The position numbers were made by a program, and so were the translations under genes. Of a stretch of 64,000 nucleotides of DNA, positions 8,556 to 16,306 are shown piece after piece. Every line of letters starts with the position of its first letter. Positions within the stretch are counted from its first letter, which is position 1. Source of the DNA: Aphodovivens sp036306585 (GTDB lineage: Bacteria > Actinomycetota > Coriobacteriia > Coriobacteriales > Eggerthellaceae); NCBI GenBank assembly GCA_036306585.1, contig JAXJZF010000007.1, positions 285,540-349,539 on the forward strand, in the 5' to 3' direction. The notes beneath the pieces are model-generated. The model saw only the letters and a program-made list of their open reading frames with translations, was not told where the DNA came from and made no database searches.

Positions 8556-10841
8556 ATGCAGACACTTGACATGACATATGTTCACGCGCCCGCCACGTAC
8601 GATTTTCGCGAGCGCTCCATCATGTACGGCCCCGTGTCGGACATGGTTCCCTCGACCCCTATCTTCGAGATGTATCCGCTCGGTCTTACCACGCTGTGCG
8701 AATATTTGGAGCGTCATGGGTTGCGCGCGCGCATCTTCAACCTGGCGTCGATGATGCTGAACAAGAAGAACTACGACGTGGAGAAGAATCTGGCAAAGCT
8801 CGATTCGCACATGTTCGGCATAGATTTGCATTGGATGCCGCACTGCCATGGTTCGGTGGAGGTGGCGAAGATTCTCAAGCGCCTGCATCCGCATACGCCC
8901 ATAAGCTTCGGCGGGTTGTCGGCTACCATCTTCCATGAGGATCTCATCAAATACGACTGCATCGATTACGTTGTGCGGGGGGACTCGACTGAAGAGCCCA
9001 TGCGCCTTTTGGTTGAGCGCGTGAGCCGTGCTGCCCGCACGCATACCCCGGTGGGAGATCTGTCGGACATCCCCAACCTCACCTGGAAGGATGCCGAGGG
9101 CGGCATCCATATCAACCCATTGTCATGGGTGCCCGACACCATGGATGCCATCTCGTTGGACTACTCTTACCCTATGAAAGGCGTGCTGCGCCACCACGAC
9201 ATGACCAGCTTTCTGCCTATGAAGGGATGGCTGCAGTATCCCGTGACGGCGAGTCTCACCTGCCGCGGCTGCTCGCGCAATTGCGCGACATGCGGCGGAA
9301 GCGCTTATGCGTTCAAGAACCATTTCGGGCGCCGCCGCGTGGCTTGGCGCGACCCGGCGTTGCTCATCCGCGATATCGAAAACGTGCAGAACCACGTGTG
9401 GGGACCTATTTTCGTGCTGAATGATTTTCTGCAGGCGGGCGAGGATTACACCCATCGTTTCATCACCGGCTTGAAGGGCAAGGTGCAAAACCCCATCGGA
9501 TTCGAATTCTTTGGGCCTCCCCCGGGCGGTGACGATTTTTACAAGATGCTCGATGACAATCTCCCTAGTTGGTCGGTGGAGATCTCCGCCGAAAGCCACG
9601 ACGACGACGTGCGTAAGGCCTTCGGCAAGGGCCATTACAAAATGGCGGAGCTGGAAGAGACCATCGTCGAGGCGCTGAAGCACCCGAATTGCGAGCGTTT
9701 CGACCTGTACTTTATGACGGGCATCCCAAAGCAGACCGCCGCCAGCGTGCGTGAAACCGGCGATTACGTGCGGCATCTGTACGAGCGCGTTGGCTACGAT
9801 CCGCGCTTGGTGGTCATGACCAGTCCCATGGCGCCGTTTTTGGACGTGGGCTCTATCGTGTTCGACAATCCCGAGAAATACGGCTATCGCCTGCGTGCTC
9901 GCACGTTCGAAGAGCATCGCGAACGCATGATCCTTCCTTCGTGGAAGCACATCATGAACTATGAGAGCAGATATATGAGCGTGGATGAGATGGTGGAAGC
10001 CACCTACGATGCGGCGCTGGATATCAACCGCATAAAGGGCATGCACGGCATCATCGACGGCGGCATGGCCGCTGGTGTGGATGCACGCATCCGCCAAGCA
10101 CGTGAGCAGATGCGCCGCTTAGACGATGCTCTTATCAACGGCAAGGGGCGCATCGACGCGCGCATGGCGGCGCTGAAAGAGGAATTCGAGCGCCTTTCAG
10201 AAAACACGATGGCAGAGAAAACGGAATTGAACTGGGCGTTTGATGTAAAACCCACCCATGCGGCACATTTGGCGAAGCTGTGGGTCACCAACGAGCCCGC
10301 CAACTGGATTGCGCGTGCGAAGGGGAAGTGGCGTCCTGCCGCCAGCGATTACGATTACCCCGACCAGGAAAACGGCGCCGTGGCGCCGGCGTGGAACCCG
10401 GACGGCACGCCTAACTGCACGTTCAAGGGCCTGCAGGTGGACGGCATGGGCGACGGGCGCGCGCTTTCCGATGCGACGGGCGCGCAGGTTGCCGCTGCCG
10501 GCAGCGTGGTTGCCCCGGGTTTCTCTCAGCTCAACACCAACGAGGCGTTCGATGCGGGCAATGCCGACCTCGAGGCGGGGCGCGCCGGCACGGCAGTGCA
10601 GGTAGGGACCTCCGCTATTCGCGAGGAAGCGGCGCGTACCGTCGAGCGTGATCCGCTGCTCGAGCAGATGATGGCCGAGGAGCGTGAGCGCGAAGCCGAA
10701 CGTGCGATGGAGGCGGGCAGCGGCCGCGCACGTGCGTCCCGCGGCGGAAAGCGCCGCGCAGCAAGCGGGCTGAAGGGGGCTGGCGGCTCTGCAGGCGCGC
10801 GCGACGCTCGCAAACTGCAGCGGATCCGCGAGAAGAAATAG
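8556..10841 (+). CDS. B12-binding-domain radical SAM protein
   Basis: The protein has 761 residues from this start. Residues 1-200 resemble a cobalamin-binding Rossmann domain, with IDLHWMPH and then SFGGLSATIF in the place of the usual GGxxAT loop. The radical SAM iron-sulphur motif is C239-x3-C243-x2-C246. After the barrel (to about residue 480) comes an extension of about 280 residues: a conserved-looking part with NWAFDVKPTHAAHLAKLW, then a low-complexity Ala/Arg/Gly/Lys tail. Such enzymes do B12-assisted methylation or other radical chemistry on an unknown substrate. The start at 8556 is supported by the family start and by the -10 box 8 nt upstream. The gene is monocistronic and convergent with thiE. 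Confidence 0.82.
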   Translation: MQTLDMTYVHAPATYDFRERSIMYGPVSDMVPSTPIFEMYPLGLTTLCEYLERHGLRARIFNLASMMLNKKNYDVEKNLAKLDSHMFGIDLHWMPHCHGSVEVAKILKRLHPHTPISFGGLSATIFHEDLIKYDCIDYVVRGDSTEEPMRLLVERVSRAARTHTPVGDLSDIPNLTWKDAEGGIHINPLSWVPDTMDAISLDYSYPMKGVLRHHDMTSFLPMKGWLQYPVTASLTCRGCSRNCATCGGSAYAFKNHFGRRRVAWRDPALLIRDIENVQNHVWGPIFVLNDFLQAGEDYTHRFITGLKGKVQNPIGFEFFGPPPGGDDFYKMLDDNLPSWSVEISAESHDDDVRKAFGKGHYKMAELEETIVEALKHPNCERFDLYFMTGIPKQTAASVRETGDYVRHLYERVGYDPRLVVMTSPMAPFLDVGSIVFDNPEKYGYRLRARTFEEHRERMILPSWKHIMNYESRYMSVDEMVEATYDAALDINRIKGMHGIIDGGMAAGVDARIRQAREQMRRLDDALINGKGRIDARMAALKEEFERLSENTMAEKTELNWAFDVKPTHAAHLAKLWVTNEPANWIARAKGKWRPAASDYDYPDQENGAVAPAWNPDGTPNCTFKGLQVDGMGDGRALSDATGAQVAAAGSVVAPGFSQLNTNEAFDAGNADLEAGRAGTAVQVGTSAIREEAARTVERDPLLEQMMAEEREREAERAMEAGSGRARASRGGKRRAASGLKGAGGSAGARDARKLQRIREKK

Positions 10842-10845
10842 TCTC

Positions 10846-10868
10846 GGGCCGACGCTATGCGTTGGCCC
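10846..10868. terminator. Shared hairpin at the radical SAM/thiE convergence
   Basis: GGGCCGACGC pairs with GCGTTGGCCC around a 3-nt loop (one G-T wobble). The hairpin overlaps the thiE stop codon. There is no T-run on either side, so it may act as a transcript-end structure rather than a full intrinsic terminator. Confidence 0.45.
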
Positions 10869-11553
10869 TCCAGGCATCTACTAGCTCGACAGCCGCCGCG
10901 TGCGGGTCCGCGGCGCCGCACACGGCAGACACCACGAAGAACCCGTCGACTCCCGTTCTCGCCAGCGCGGGGATGTCGATCGCCTTCACGCCTCCGCCTA
11001 CCACGATGGGCTTGGGGCTGATACGCCGCAAGTCGGCAAGCTCCTCAAGGCTGCGTGTGATTACATGCCCGTCGTCGTCCATACCGCAATCGGGCTTGGT
11101 GGCGGTTTCGTGCAGTGGGCCCACGCCCAGGTAGTCAACCAAGCTCATGTCGGCGGTGGCGATGTAGTCGCGCATCTCGTGCGCGCGCGCCGAAAGCCCC
11201 ACGATCGCGTCGTCGCCTAGATACTTGCGGCACACCTCTACCGGTACGTCGCTTTGGCCTACGTGAACTCCATCCACTTTGATGCCAGCCTCGCGTGCGG
11301 CAAGCGCCACGTCCAAGCGGTCGTCGACGAGCAGCGGCACGGCGTCCTGCTTGCCGACTGCGGCGATGGCGCGGGCGGCCTCGGCGGCGCACGCCATCAG
11401 GTCGCGTGCGCCTAGCACCTTCGAGCGCACCTGCACGATGGTGAATCCGGCATCGAGCGCTTGCGCCACGATGTCGCCCACGGGGCGATCCAGCGTGTTC
11501 TCCGGCCCTAGCACCAAATAAGCCGATATGTTCAAAGAATCCCTCATGCCCAT
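10855..11553 (-). CDS. thiE: Thiamine-phosphate synthase
   Basis: ThiE joins HMP-diphosphate and HET-phosphate to thiamine phosphate in the cytoplasm. The 232-residue TIM barrel shows the family motifs: VQVRSK (equivalent to VQLREK), LLVDDRLDVALAA, DGVHVGQSD, VDYLGVGPLHETATK, and the C-terminal phosphate loop IVVGGGV. The start is set at 11553 because AAGGAG lies 5 nt upstream; an in-frame ATG 7 codons earlier has no ribosome site. It is the last gene of the operon thiM, MTH1187-type gene, thiE, which is led by a TPP riboswitch. With ThiM it would salvage the thiazole; thiC and thiD are not in the window. Confidence 0.93.
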   Translation of the reverse strand: MGMRDSLNISAYLVLGPENTLDRPVGDIVAQALDAGFTIVQVRSKVLGARDLMACAAEAARAIAAVGKQDAVPLLVDDRLDVALAAREAGIKVDGVHVGQSDVPVEVCRKYLGDDAIVGLSARAHEMRDYIATADMSLVDYLGVGPLHETATKPDCGMDDDGHVITRSLEELADLRRISPKPIVVGGGVKAIDIPALARTGVDGFFVVSAVCGAADPHAAAVELVDAWRANA

Positions 11554-11633
11554 GATGGCTCCTTTCGTTTGCAAAGCAGGCGGCCCTCCTGATCGTCTCT
11601 CGCTGCGGGGGTGGGAGGGTGGAGCTGCGTCGG

Positions 11634-11945
11634 TTACTCGCCGGCGCCTTTCGACAGGATCTCATCTACCACGGCAACCTTGCGCTCCATCATGCCGGTG
11701 AAGCCGGGGCGGACATCTGCCTTCAGCACGACTTCGGTGCGGATGCCCTTTTCGGCCAGCACGGCGGTGGCGCGTTTGACCACGTCCATCACCTCATCCC
11801 ATTCGCCTTCGATTTCGGTGAACATCGAGTGCGTCTGGTTGGGGAGGCCTGATTCGCGGATGATGCGCACGGCCTCGGCCACGTATGCGGAAAGCTCGTC
11901 ACCCACGCCGAACGGCGCGATCGCTACTGCCACCAACGTGTTCAT
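11634..11945 (-). CDS. Thiamine-binding protein, MTH1187/YkoF family
   Basis: This small cytoplasmic protein (103 residues) begins MNTLVAVAIAPFG and contains NQTHSMFTEIEGEWDEVMDVV and VVLKADVRPG. These fit the UPF0045/MTH1187 ferredoxin-like family, whose members bind thiamine or its HMP half. GGAAAGGA precedes the ATG. It lies between thiM and thiE with gaps of 15 and 80 nt, under the same TPP riboswitch. The position supports a part in holding or passing thiamine or a precursor. Confidence 0.87.
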   Translation of the reverse strand: MNTLVAVAIAPFGVGDELSAYVAEAVRIIRESGLPNQTHSMFTEIEGEWDEVMDVVKRATAVLAEKGIRTEVVLKADVRPGFTGMMERKVAVVDEILSKGAGE

Positions 11946-11960
11946 GGAGAGATCCTTTCC

Positions 11961-12797
11961 TTATGCTGTTTCGATATCGAAGGGGTTGCCGGCGATCTCC
12001 TCGGGGGTGGCGCGGTACAACTCGTCGAGGAATGCCGTCTGGAAGCTGCCGGGCGCATCAGCCTTGGCTTCTGCTCGCGCGCCGGCCAGGTTGTACACCT
12101 GCACGCCCGCCATGGCGGCAGCAAGGGGGGTCTCGGCGCAGGTGGCGTACACCGCGCATACGCCACCTAAGCTGCAGCCCGATCCCGTGATCTGCGACAT
12201 GAGGGCCGACCCGCCTTTCGAATAGCACACTGCCTGACCGTCGGTCACCAGGTCCACTTCGCCGGAGACGGCGACCGCGCCGCCGGTGAAGCGCGCCAGC
12301 GCGACCGCCGCCGCGCGTGCTTCGCCGATCGACTGCGTCGAGTCGACGCCGCGAACCTGCGCTTGCGCGCCTGCCTCGATGCCCCACAGCTCCGCCAAGG
12401 CGATGGCCTCCGATGCATTCCCGCGGATGATGGTGGGTTTAAAGTCCTTCATCTGGGAAAGCAGCTTGGTGCGCAGGCTTCCGATGCCGATGCCCACCGG
12501 GTCGAGAACCCATCGCTTGCCGGTTTCGCGCAGGGCCCGCGCGGTGCGGGGCAGCGTTTCTTCGTACACAGGCAGCAACGTGCCTACATTAATATAGGTG
12601 GCGTTGCCGGCCGTTGCCAAGAATTCTCCCTCGTCGGGCAGGTACACCATGGCGGCCGAGCCCCCTACGGCGATCTGCGCATTGGCGACGAAGTTCACCG
12701 TCACCGTGTTGGTGATGGAGCCCGCCATAGGGTTCTCCTCGCGCACGCGTTTTGCTGCATGGGCGATCTGCCGCCGAAGTTCTTCCCTACTGATCAT
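11961..12797 (-). CDS. thiM: Hydroxyethylthiazole kinase
   Basis: ThiM phosphorylates the thiazole alcohol HET with ATP for re-use by ThiE. The 278-residue ribokinase-like protein shows TNTVTVNFVAN near the N-terminus, WVLDPVGIGIGSLRT, IIRGNASE, and the C-terminal anion-hole and active-site loop QITGSGCSLGG with the catalytic Cys. AAAGGA lies before the ATG. It is the first gene after the TPP riboswitch and terminator, so it should be switched off when thiamine diphosphate is plentiful. Confidence 0.93.
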   Translation of the reverse strand: MISREELRRQIAHAAKRVREENPMAGSITNTVTVNFVANAQIAVGGSAAMVYLPDEGEFLATAGNATYINVGTLLPVYEETLPRTARALRETGKRWVLDPVGIGIGSLRTKLLSQMKDFKPTIIRGNASEAIALAELWGIEAGAQAQVRGVDSTQSIGEARAAAVALARFTGGAVAVSGEVDLVTDGQAVCYSKGGSALMSQITGSGCSLGGVCAVYATCAETPLAAAMAGVQVYNLAGARAEAKADAPGSFQTAFLDELYRATPEEIAGNPFDIETA

Positions 12798-12857
12798 CGT
12801 CGTCCTTTCCGGAGGCTAGCTCGCGATCGCGCTGTGCCGTCCGATGCCGTGCATACC

Positions 12858-12888
12858 AAAAAGGCGCTGCCTGATACTGGCAGCGCCT
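12858..12888 (-). terminator. Intrinsic terminator of the TPP riboswitch
   Basis: On the minus strand AGGCGCTGCC pairs with GGCAGCGCCT around a 7-nt loop and is followed by five T. It lies 11 nt downstream of the TPP aptamer and 60 nt before thiM, so TPP binding most likely controls premature termination. Confidence 0.88.
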
Positions 12889-12899
12889 CGCGTTTGCAA

Positions 12900-13026
12900 G
12901 CATGCTCCCTACACCAGTGTTAGCTGACAGGTTCGAAGGGTTGGGCGGTGCCCTCTCAACCGACGTTGCGCTCGTGCGATCGTGCTCCGATGACTGGCAA
13001 GCGTGCGACGCCGGTACCCCTGCATC
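12900..13026 (-). ncRNA. TPP riboswitch (THI element)
   Basis: On the minus strand the hallmark blocks occur in order: GGGGTACC, GTTGAGAGGGCACC, ACCCTTCGAACCTG, then CTGGTGTAGGGAG. ATGC and GCAT close the P1 helix at 13026 and 12900. A variable P3 arm of about 50 nt lies between the first two blocks. The aptamer is followed by an intrinsic terminator and then thiM, the standard layout of a transcriptional OFF switch. Confidence 0.93.
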
Positions 13027-13163
13027 CGTGGACATGATAGCGCATGCGCTGCGCCTCGTCCCGACGCGTCTATGTGTTTCCGCCGGGAGCTCGCGGTGGG
13101 CGGCGTGCGGAATGATATGATGGTCGAATCGAACCTACCGGCTTCCGGAAGACAGGTGACGCC

Positions 13164-14519
13164 ATGCTTCTGTGCGCGCAATATATCGTTCCCATCAACT
13201 CCGATCCGTTCCAACGCGGTGCCGTGCTGGTGCGCGACGGGGCCATTGCCGATATCGGCCCTGCCGGCATCCTGCGCAAGCGCTATGCCGACGAGGAAGT
13301 GAAGGATTTCGGCATGGCGGTGCTCATGCCAGGCATGGTGGACCTGCACACCCACACTGAGAACTCGGTGTTCCGAGGCATCGTCCATGATGTCCCCTAT
13401 ACCACGTGGGTGCGCGCGGTAGTGGAGAAAAGCGCACAACTCGAAGCGGGGGAATGGCGCGATTCCGCCATGCTCGGCTGCTTAGAGGCCATATCGAGCG
13501 GCATTACCTGCATCGCGGACATCACGCCGACCGGCGCTGCCGGCTACGCCGCGCATATGACCGGAATGCGCAGCATCATCTACCGCGAGGTGGGCGCCAT
13601 GGATCAGCGGCGCATCGATTACGCCATGCGCGTCGCTGCGAACGATATCGCCCATTGGCAAGAGGAGGCTGATCCGGCGCGCATGACCATCGGTATCGCC
13701 CCGGCGGCAATCTACACCTGCCACCCCGGCGTGTTCGCCCGTGTGAGCGAGTTCGCTCGAAAGGAAAAGATTCCCGTGGCGATGCATCTTGCCGGCAGCC
13801 GTGAGGAATACCAGTTCGTCAAACGCGGTTCGTCGCCGTTCGCAGTGCACACCATGGGCACCAAACGCGGTTACGTAGAGATCCCGCCTTGGCTGCCCAC
13901 GGGTGTTTCCCCGGTGAACTATGCGCTGAATTGGGGTGCGTTCGAGTCCGACAACGTGCTGGCCATTCATTGCATCCACATCGACGACAACGACGTGAAG
14001 AAGCTCAAGGAATACGACGTGGCAGTGGCGAGTTGTCCGCGTTGCAGCGCTCAGCTGGGCATGGGCTTGCCGCCTATCAACGAGTTCCTGCGCGCCCGTT
14101 TGCGCTTTGGCCTGGGCACCGACTCTCCCGCGGCGACCGACTCCATCGACCTGTTCGACGAGATGCGTCTTGGCATGCTCCTGCAACGCGCTGTGAGTTC
14201 GGAGACCTTCCTGGACTCCACCACCATGCTGGAGGCGGCGACCATCGGCGGCGCCCGTGCGCTGAAGATGGACCATCTCATCGGTTCGCTGGAGATCGGC
14301 AAGCGCGCCGATATCATCGCCGTCGACCTTTCGGGATCGCATCAGACGCCCACGTCCGATCCGGTTTCGGCAGTAGTGAACACCTCAAACGGCTCTGACG
14401 TGCTCATGACCATGGTCGAGGGCGAGGTCCTGTACGAGAAGAACCATTGGCATGTGAACGCCGATGTAGCCAAGACCATAGCGCGTGTCATCGAGATTCG
14501 CGGGAAGCTGAGGGGATAG
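13164..14519 (+). CDS. Metal-dependent amidohydrolase, TRZ/ATZ/SsnA type
   Basis: This 451-residue enzyme belongs to the cytosine-deaminase-like amidohydrolases. Metal ligands can be placed at VDLHTHTENS, at VAMHLAGSREE, at AIHCIHIDD and at GLGTDSPAATDS, in the right order. These enzymes deaminate or dechlorinate heterocycles such as methylthioadenosine, guanine or aminodeoxyfutalosine. The C-terminal composite domain ends with VDLSGSHQTPTSDPVSAVV, as in family members. It is divergent from the thi operon but on the opposite strand to the riboswitch, so it is not under it. A TATGAT -10 occurs near 13115. The substrate is unknown; an aminofutalosine deaminase role in menaquinone synthesis is one possibility. 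Confidence 0.82.
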   Translation: MLLCAQYIVPINSDPFQRGAVLVRDGAIADIGPAGILRKRYADEEVKDFGMAVLMPGMVDLHTHTENSVFRGIVHDVPYTTWVRAVVEKSAQLEAGEWRDSAMLGCLEAISSGITCIADITPTGAAGYAAHMTGMRSIIYREVGAMDQRRIDYAMRVAANDIAHWQEEADPARMTIGIAPAAIYTCHPGVFARVSEFARKEKIPVAMHLAGSREEYQFVKRGSSPFAVHTMGTKRGYVEIPPWLPTGVSPVNYALNWGAFESDNVLAIHCIHIDDNDVKKLKEYDVAVASCPRCSAQLGMGLPPINEFLRARLRFGLGTDSPAATDSIDLFDEMRLGMLLQRAVSSETFLDSTTMLEAATIGGARALKMDHLIGSLEIGKRADIIAVDLSGSHQTPTSDPVSAVVNTSNGSDVLMTMVEGEVLYEKNHWHVNADVAKTIARVIEIRGKLRG

Positions 14520-14522
14520 TCC

Positions 14523-14735
14523 ATGTCCCAGAAGTCGGGGGCCAAGCAGCAGAAGTTGACGGCCAAGCAGAAAGAGGCTCGCATCAAGGCTGCACGCGAA
14601 CGCGAGCAGCGGGCGAAGGCGAAGAAGGAGCGCGCTGACCGCATCAAGCGCATCGTGACCGTTGTCGTGTGCGTCATTTTGGTCCTGGCGCTGTTCATCC
14701 CCACGATGGCGCTCACTGTTTTAAGCGGAAATTAA
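14523..14735 (+). CDS. Small basic single-pass membrane protein
   Basis: The 70-residue protein has a Lys/Arg/Ala/Glu-rich charged helix (residues 5-45) followed by one membrane helix (residues 45-65, VTVVVCVILVLALFIPTMAL). It starts 3 nt after the amidohydrolase stop, so it is translationally linked. The topology is probably helix inside, short tail outside. I know no function for it. A similar layout (charged helix plus one membrane segment) is seen in the protein at 24921. Confidence 0.6.
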   Translation: MSQKSGAKQQKLTAKQKEARIKAAREREQRAKAKKERADRIKRIVTVVVCVILVLALFIPTMALTVLSGN

Positions 14736-14916
14736 GTAGTTTCCCCGCACCTATTCAGCATCGTGCGAAACGGTGCAGCTTACGGGAATTTGATACGCAG
14801 ATCGCGGGCCATCGGTTTTAAGGTGGCCCGTTGTGCTAGTATGACCCAACGTGTGCGCCCGGGCGAATGCGCGAGGCGCGCAATCGAGATATCGGTTTCT
14901 GGCAAAGGGGCTTTCT

Positions 14917-15399
14917 TTGTTCGGCATAGGCGGATTCGAGTTTTTTCTGATCCTGGTCTTCGGCTTTCTGATCGTCGGTCCCGATCGTCTTCCGGCCATG
15001 GCCAAGACGCTGGGCGAGGCGATCAACAAGTTTCGCGGTGCTCAGGAGGAAATGAGCAAGGTCATTAAGACCGAAGTATACGATCCCAATTCGAAGGATC
15101 CGTTCAAGGACCCGCTCACCATGCTGGAGAATGTCGGGTCATCGAAGGGGATGTCGGGCGGCTCCACGAAAACGCAGGCGAAGCCCGCCGCGAAAACCAC
15201 TGCTTCGGGCGAGCGCCGCGAGAGCTTTTCGGAGCGAAAGGCTCGCTACGAGAAGGAGCGCGCTGCCAAGAAGGCGGAGGACGCTAAGCGCGACATCGAG
15301 CAGCAGCGTGCCGCCGCAAATGGCCAGCCTGCTAAGGCGGCGCCAAGTGCGGGCGCGGAATCCGATGCTGAACCCGTTGCCGGCGAGAAAGGGGAATAG
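14917..15399 (+). CDS. tatA: Twin-arginine translocase TatA/TatB-type subunit
   Basis: The protein has the Tat signature: a short membrane helix (residues 2-20, LFGIGGFEFFLILVFGFLIV), the GPDRLP hinge, and an amphipathic helix to about residue 45. A charged, Lys/Ala/Glu-rich tail follows to residue 160, long for TatA and closer to TatB. I chose the TTG start at 14917 because AAAGGGG lies 6 nt before it and LFGIGGFE is where homologues start. A GTG in frame at 14851 lies 8 nt after a TAGTAT extended -10 box and could give an N-terminally longer, leaderless form. tatC follows after 3 nt. The pair would export folded Tat substrates such as the lipoproteins at 30564 and 38823. Confidence 0.85.
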   Translation: MFGIGGFEFFLILVFGFLIVGPDRLPAMAKTLGEAINKFRGAQEEMSKVIKTEVYDPNSKDPFKDPLTMLENVGSSKGMSGGSTKTQAKPAAKTTASGERRESFSERKARYEKERAAKKAEDAKRDIEQQRAAANGQPAKAAPSAGAESDAEPVAGEKGE

Positions 15400-15402
15400 A
15401 TC

Positions 15403-16179
15403 ATGCCTATCGGTCCGGCGCGAATGCCCCTTTTCGACCATTTGGGCGAGCTGCGCATGCGCCTGGTGCGCATCGTCGTGTGCTTGTTCATCGGCGTGGT
15501 GATTTTCTATTTCGCCGCTCCCACCCTTATCCAGTTCCTGCTGCTGCCTATCAGCGAGTATCTGCCGCAGGATCCCGAAGGCCAGGCGATGCTGTACGCA
15601 CTCGATCCGTTCGAGGCGTTTGCCACCAGCTTCAAGGTGGCGCTATGGGCGTCGTTGGTTACCTGCTCGCCAGTCGTCTTGTGGCAGATTCTGGCGTTTT
15701 TCCTGCCCGCGCTTAAACCGAGCGAGCGGAAATGGTTCGTCCCTGCCTTCGCTGCGGCGGTCATCCTATTCATCGTCGGCACCATCTTCTGCTACTTGGT
15801 CATCCTTGATCCGGCGTTCCAATTCCTCACCGGGCAGGTGCAGGGTTGGGCGGCGAGCATGCCCCGTGCGAGCACCTATGTCGATACCATCGTGAAGTTC
15901 GAGATCGGCTTCGGCTTCGCCTTCGAGCTGCCGCTGGTGGTGTTCTTCCTGGCTATCTTCGACATCGTGCCGTACAAGAAGCTGCGTGCAAGTTGGCGCA
16001 TGGTGTATGTGGCGCTTATGATCATATCGGCCATGATCACGCCTGACGCCTCGCCGGTCACCATGTTGCTGCTGTTCGCTGCCATGGTCGTGCTGTATGA
16101 GGCAAGCTTGTTCGTCGCGCGCATCGTGCTGGCGCGCAGGATTAAGCGAGAGAAAGCCGAGGAAGCCGAAGAAGACTAG
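15403..16179 (+). CDS. tatC: Twin-arginine translocase subunit TatC
   Basis: TatC is the receptor for RR signal peptides. The 258-residue protein has six membrane helices, the N-terminal FDHLGELRMRLV motif with its conserved Glu, and FFLPALKPSERKWFVP in the first cytoplasmic loop. SAMITPDASPVTM lies near helix 6. It ends with a charged tail. It follows tatA by 3 nt, giving a two-gene TatAC system with no separate tatB in view. Confidence 0.95.
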   Translation: MPIGPARMPLFDHLGELRMRLVRIVVCLFIGVVIFYFAAPTLIQFLLLPISEYLPQDPEGQAMLYALDPFEAFATSFKVALWASLVTCSPVVLWQILAFFLPALKPSERKWFVPAFAAAVILFIVGTIFCYLVILDPAFQFLTGQVQGWAASMPRASTYVDTIVKFEIGFGFAFELPLVVFFLAIFDIVPYKKLRASWRMVYVALMIISAMITPDASPVTMLLLFAAMVVLYEASLFVARIVLARRIKREKAEEAEED

Positions 16180-16235
16180 CCCTGCACCCGCAACGCTGGC
16201 GCCGGGCGACCCCGGCTGCCCGCCTGATCTCTTCC

Positions 16236-16277
16236 GCCGGCTTGCCGTTTGCGTGCGAGCCGGCGGTTTTCGTTTCC
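16236..16277 (+). terminator. Terminator after tatC
   Basis: GCCGGCTTGC pairs with GCGAGCCGGC (one wobble) around a 9-nt loop, followed by ggTTTTcgTTT. It lies 56 nt after the tatC stop and ends the amidohydrolase-tat transcript. Confidence 0.65.
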
Positions 16278-16306
16278 CCGACCACCTTAGAGCGAGCGTA
16301 ACCATC

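Noticed and set aside
12928..12942. GGTTCGAAGGG, similar to a tRNA T-loop
   Set aside because: It is the conserved ACCCTTCGAACCTG block of the TPP riboswitch read on the other strand; no cloverleaf can be drawn.
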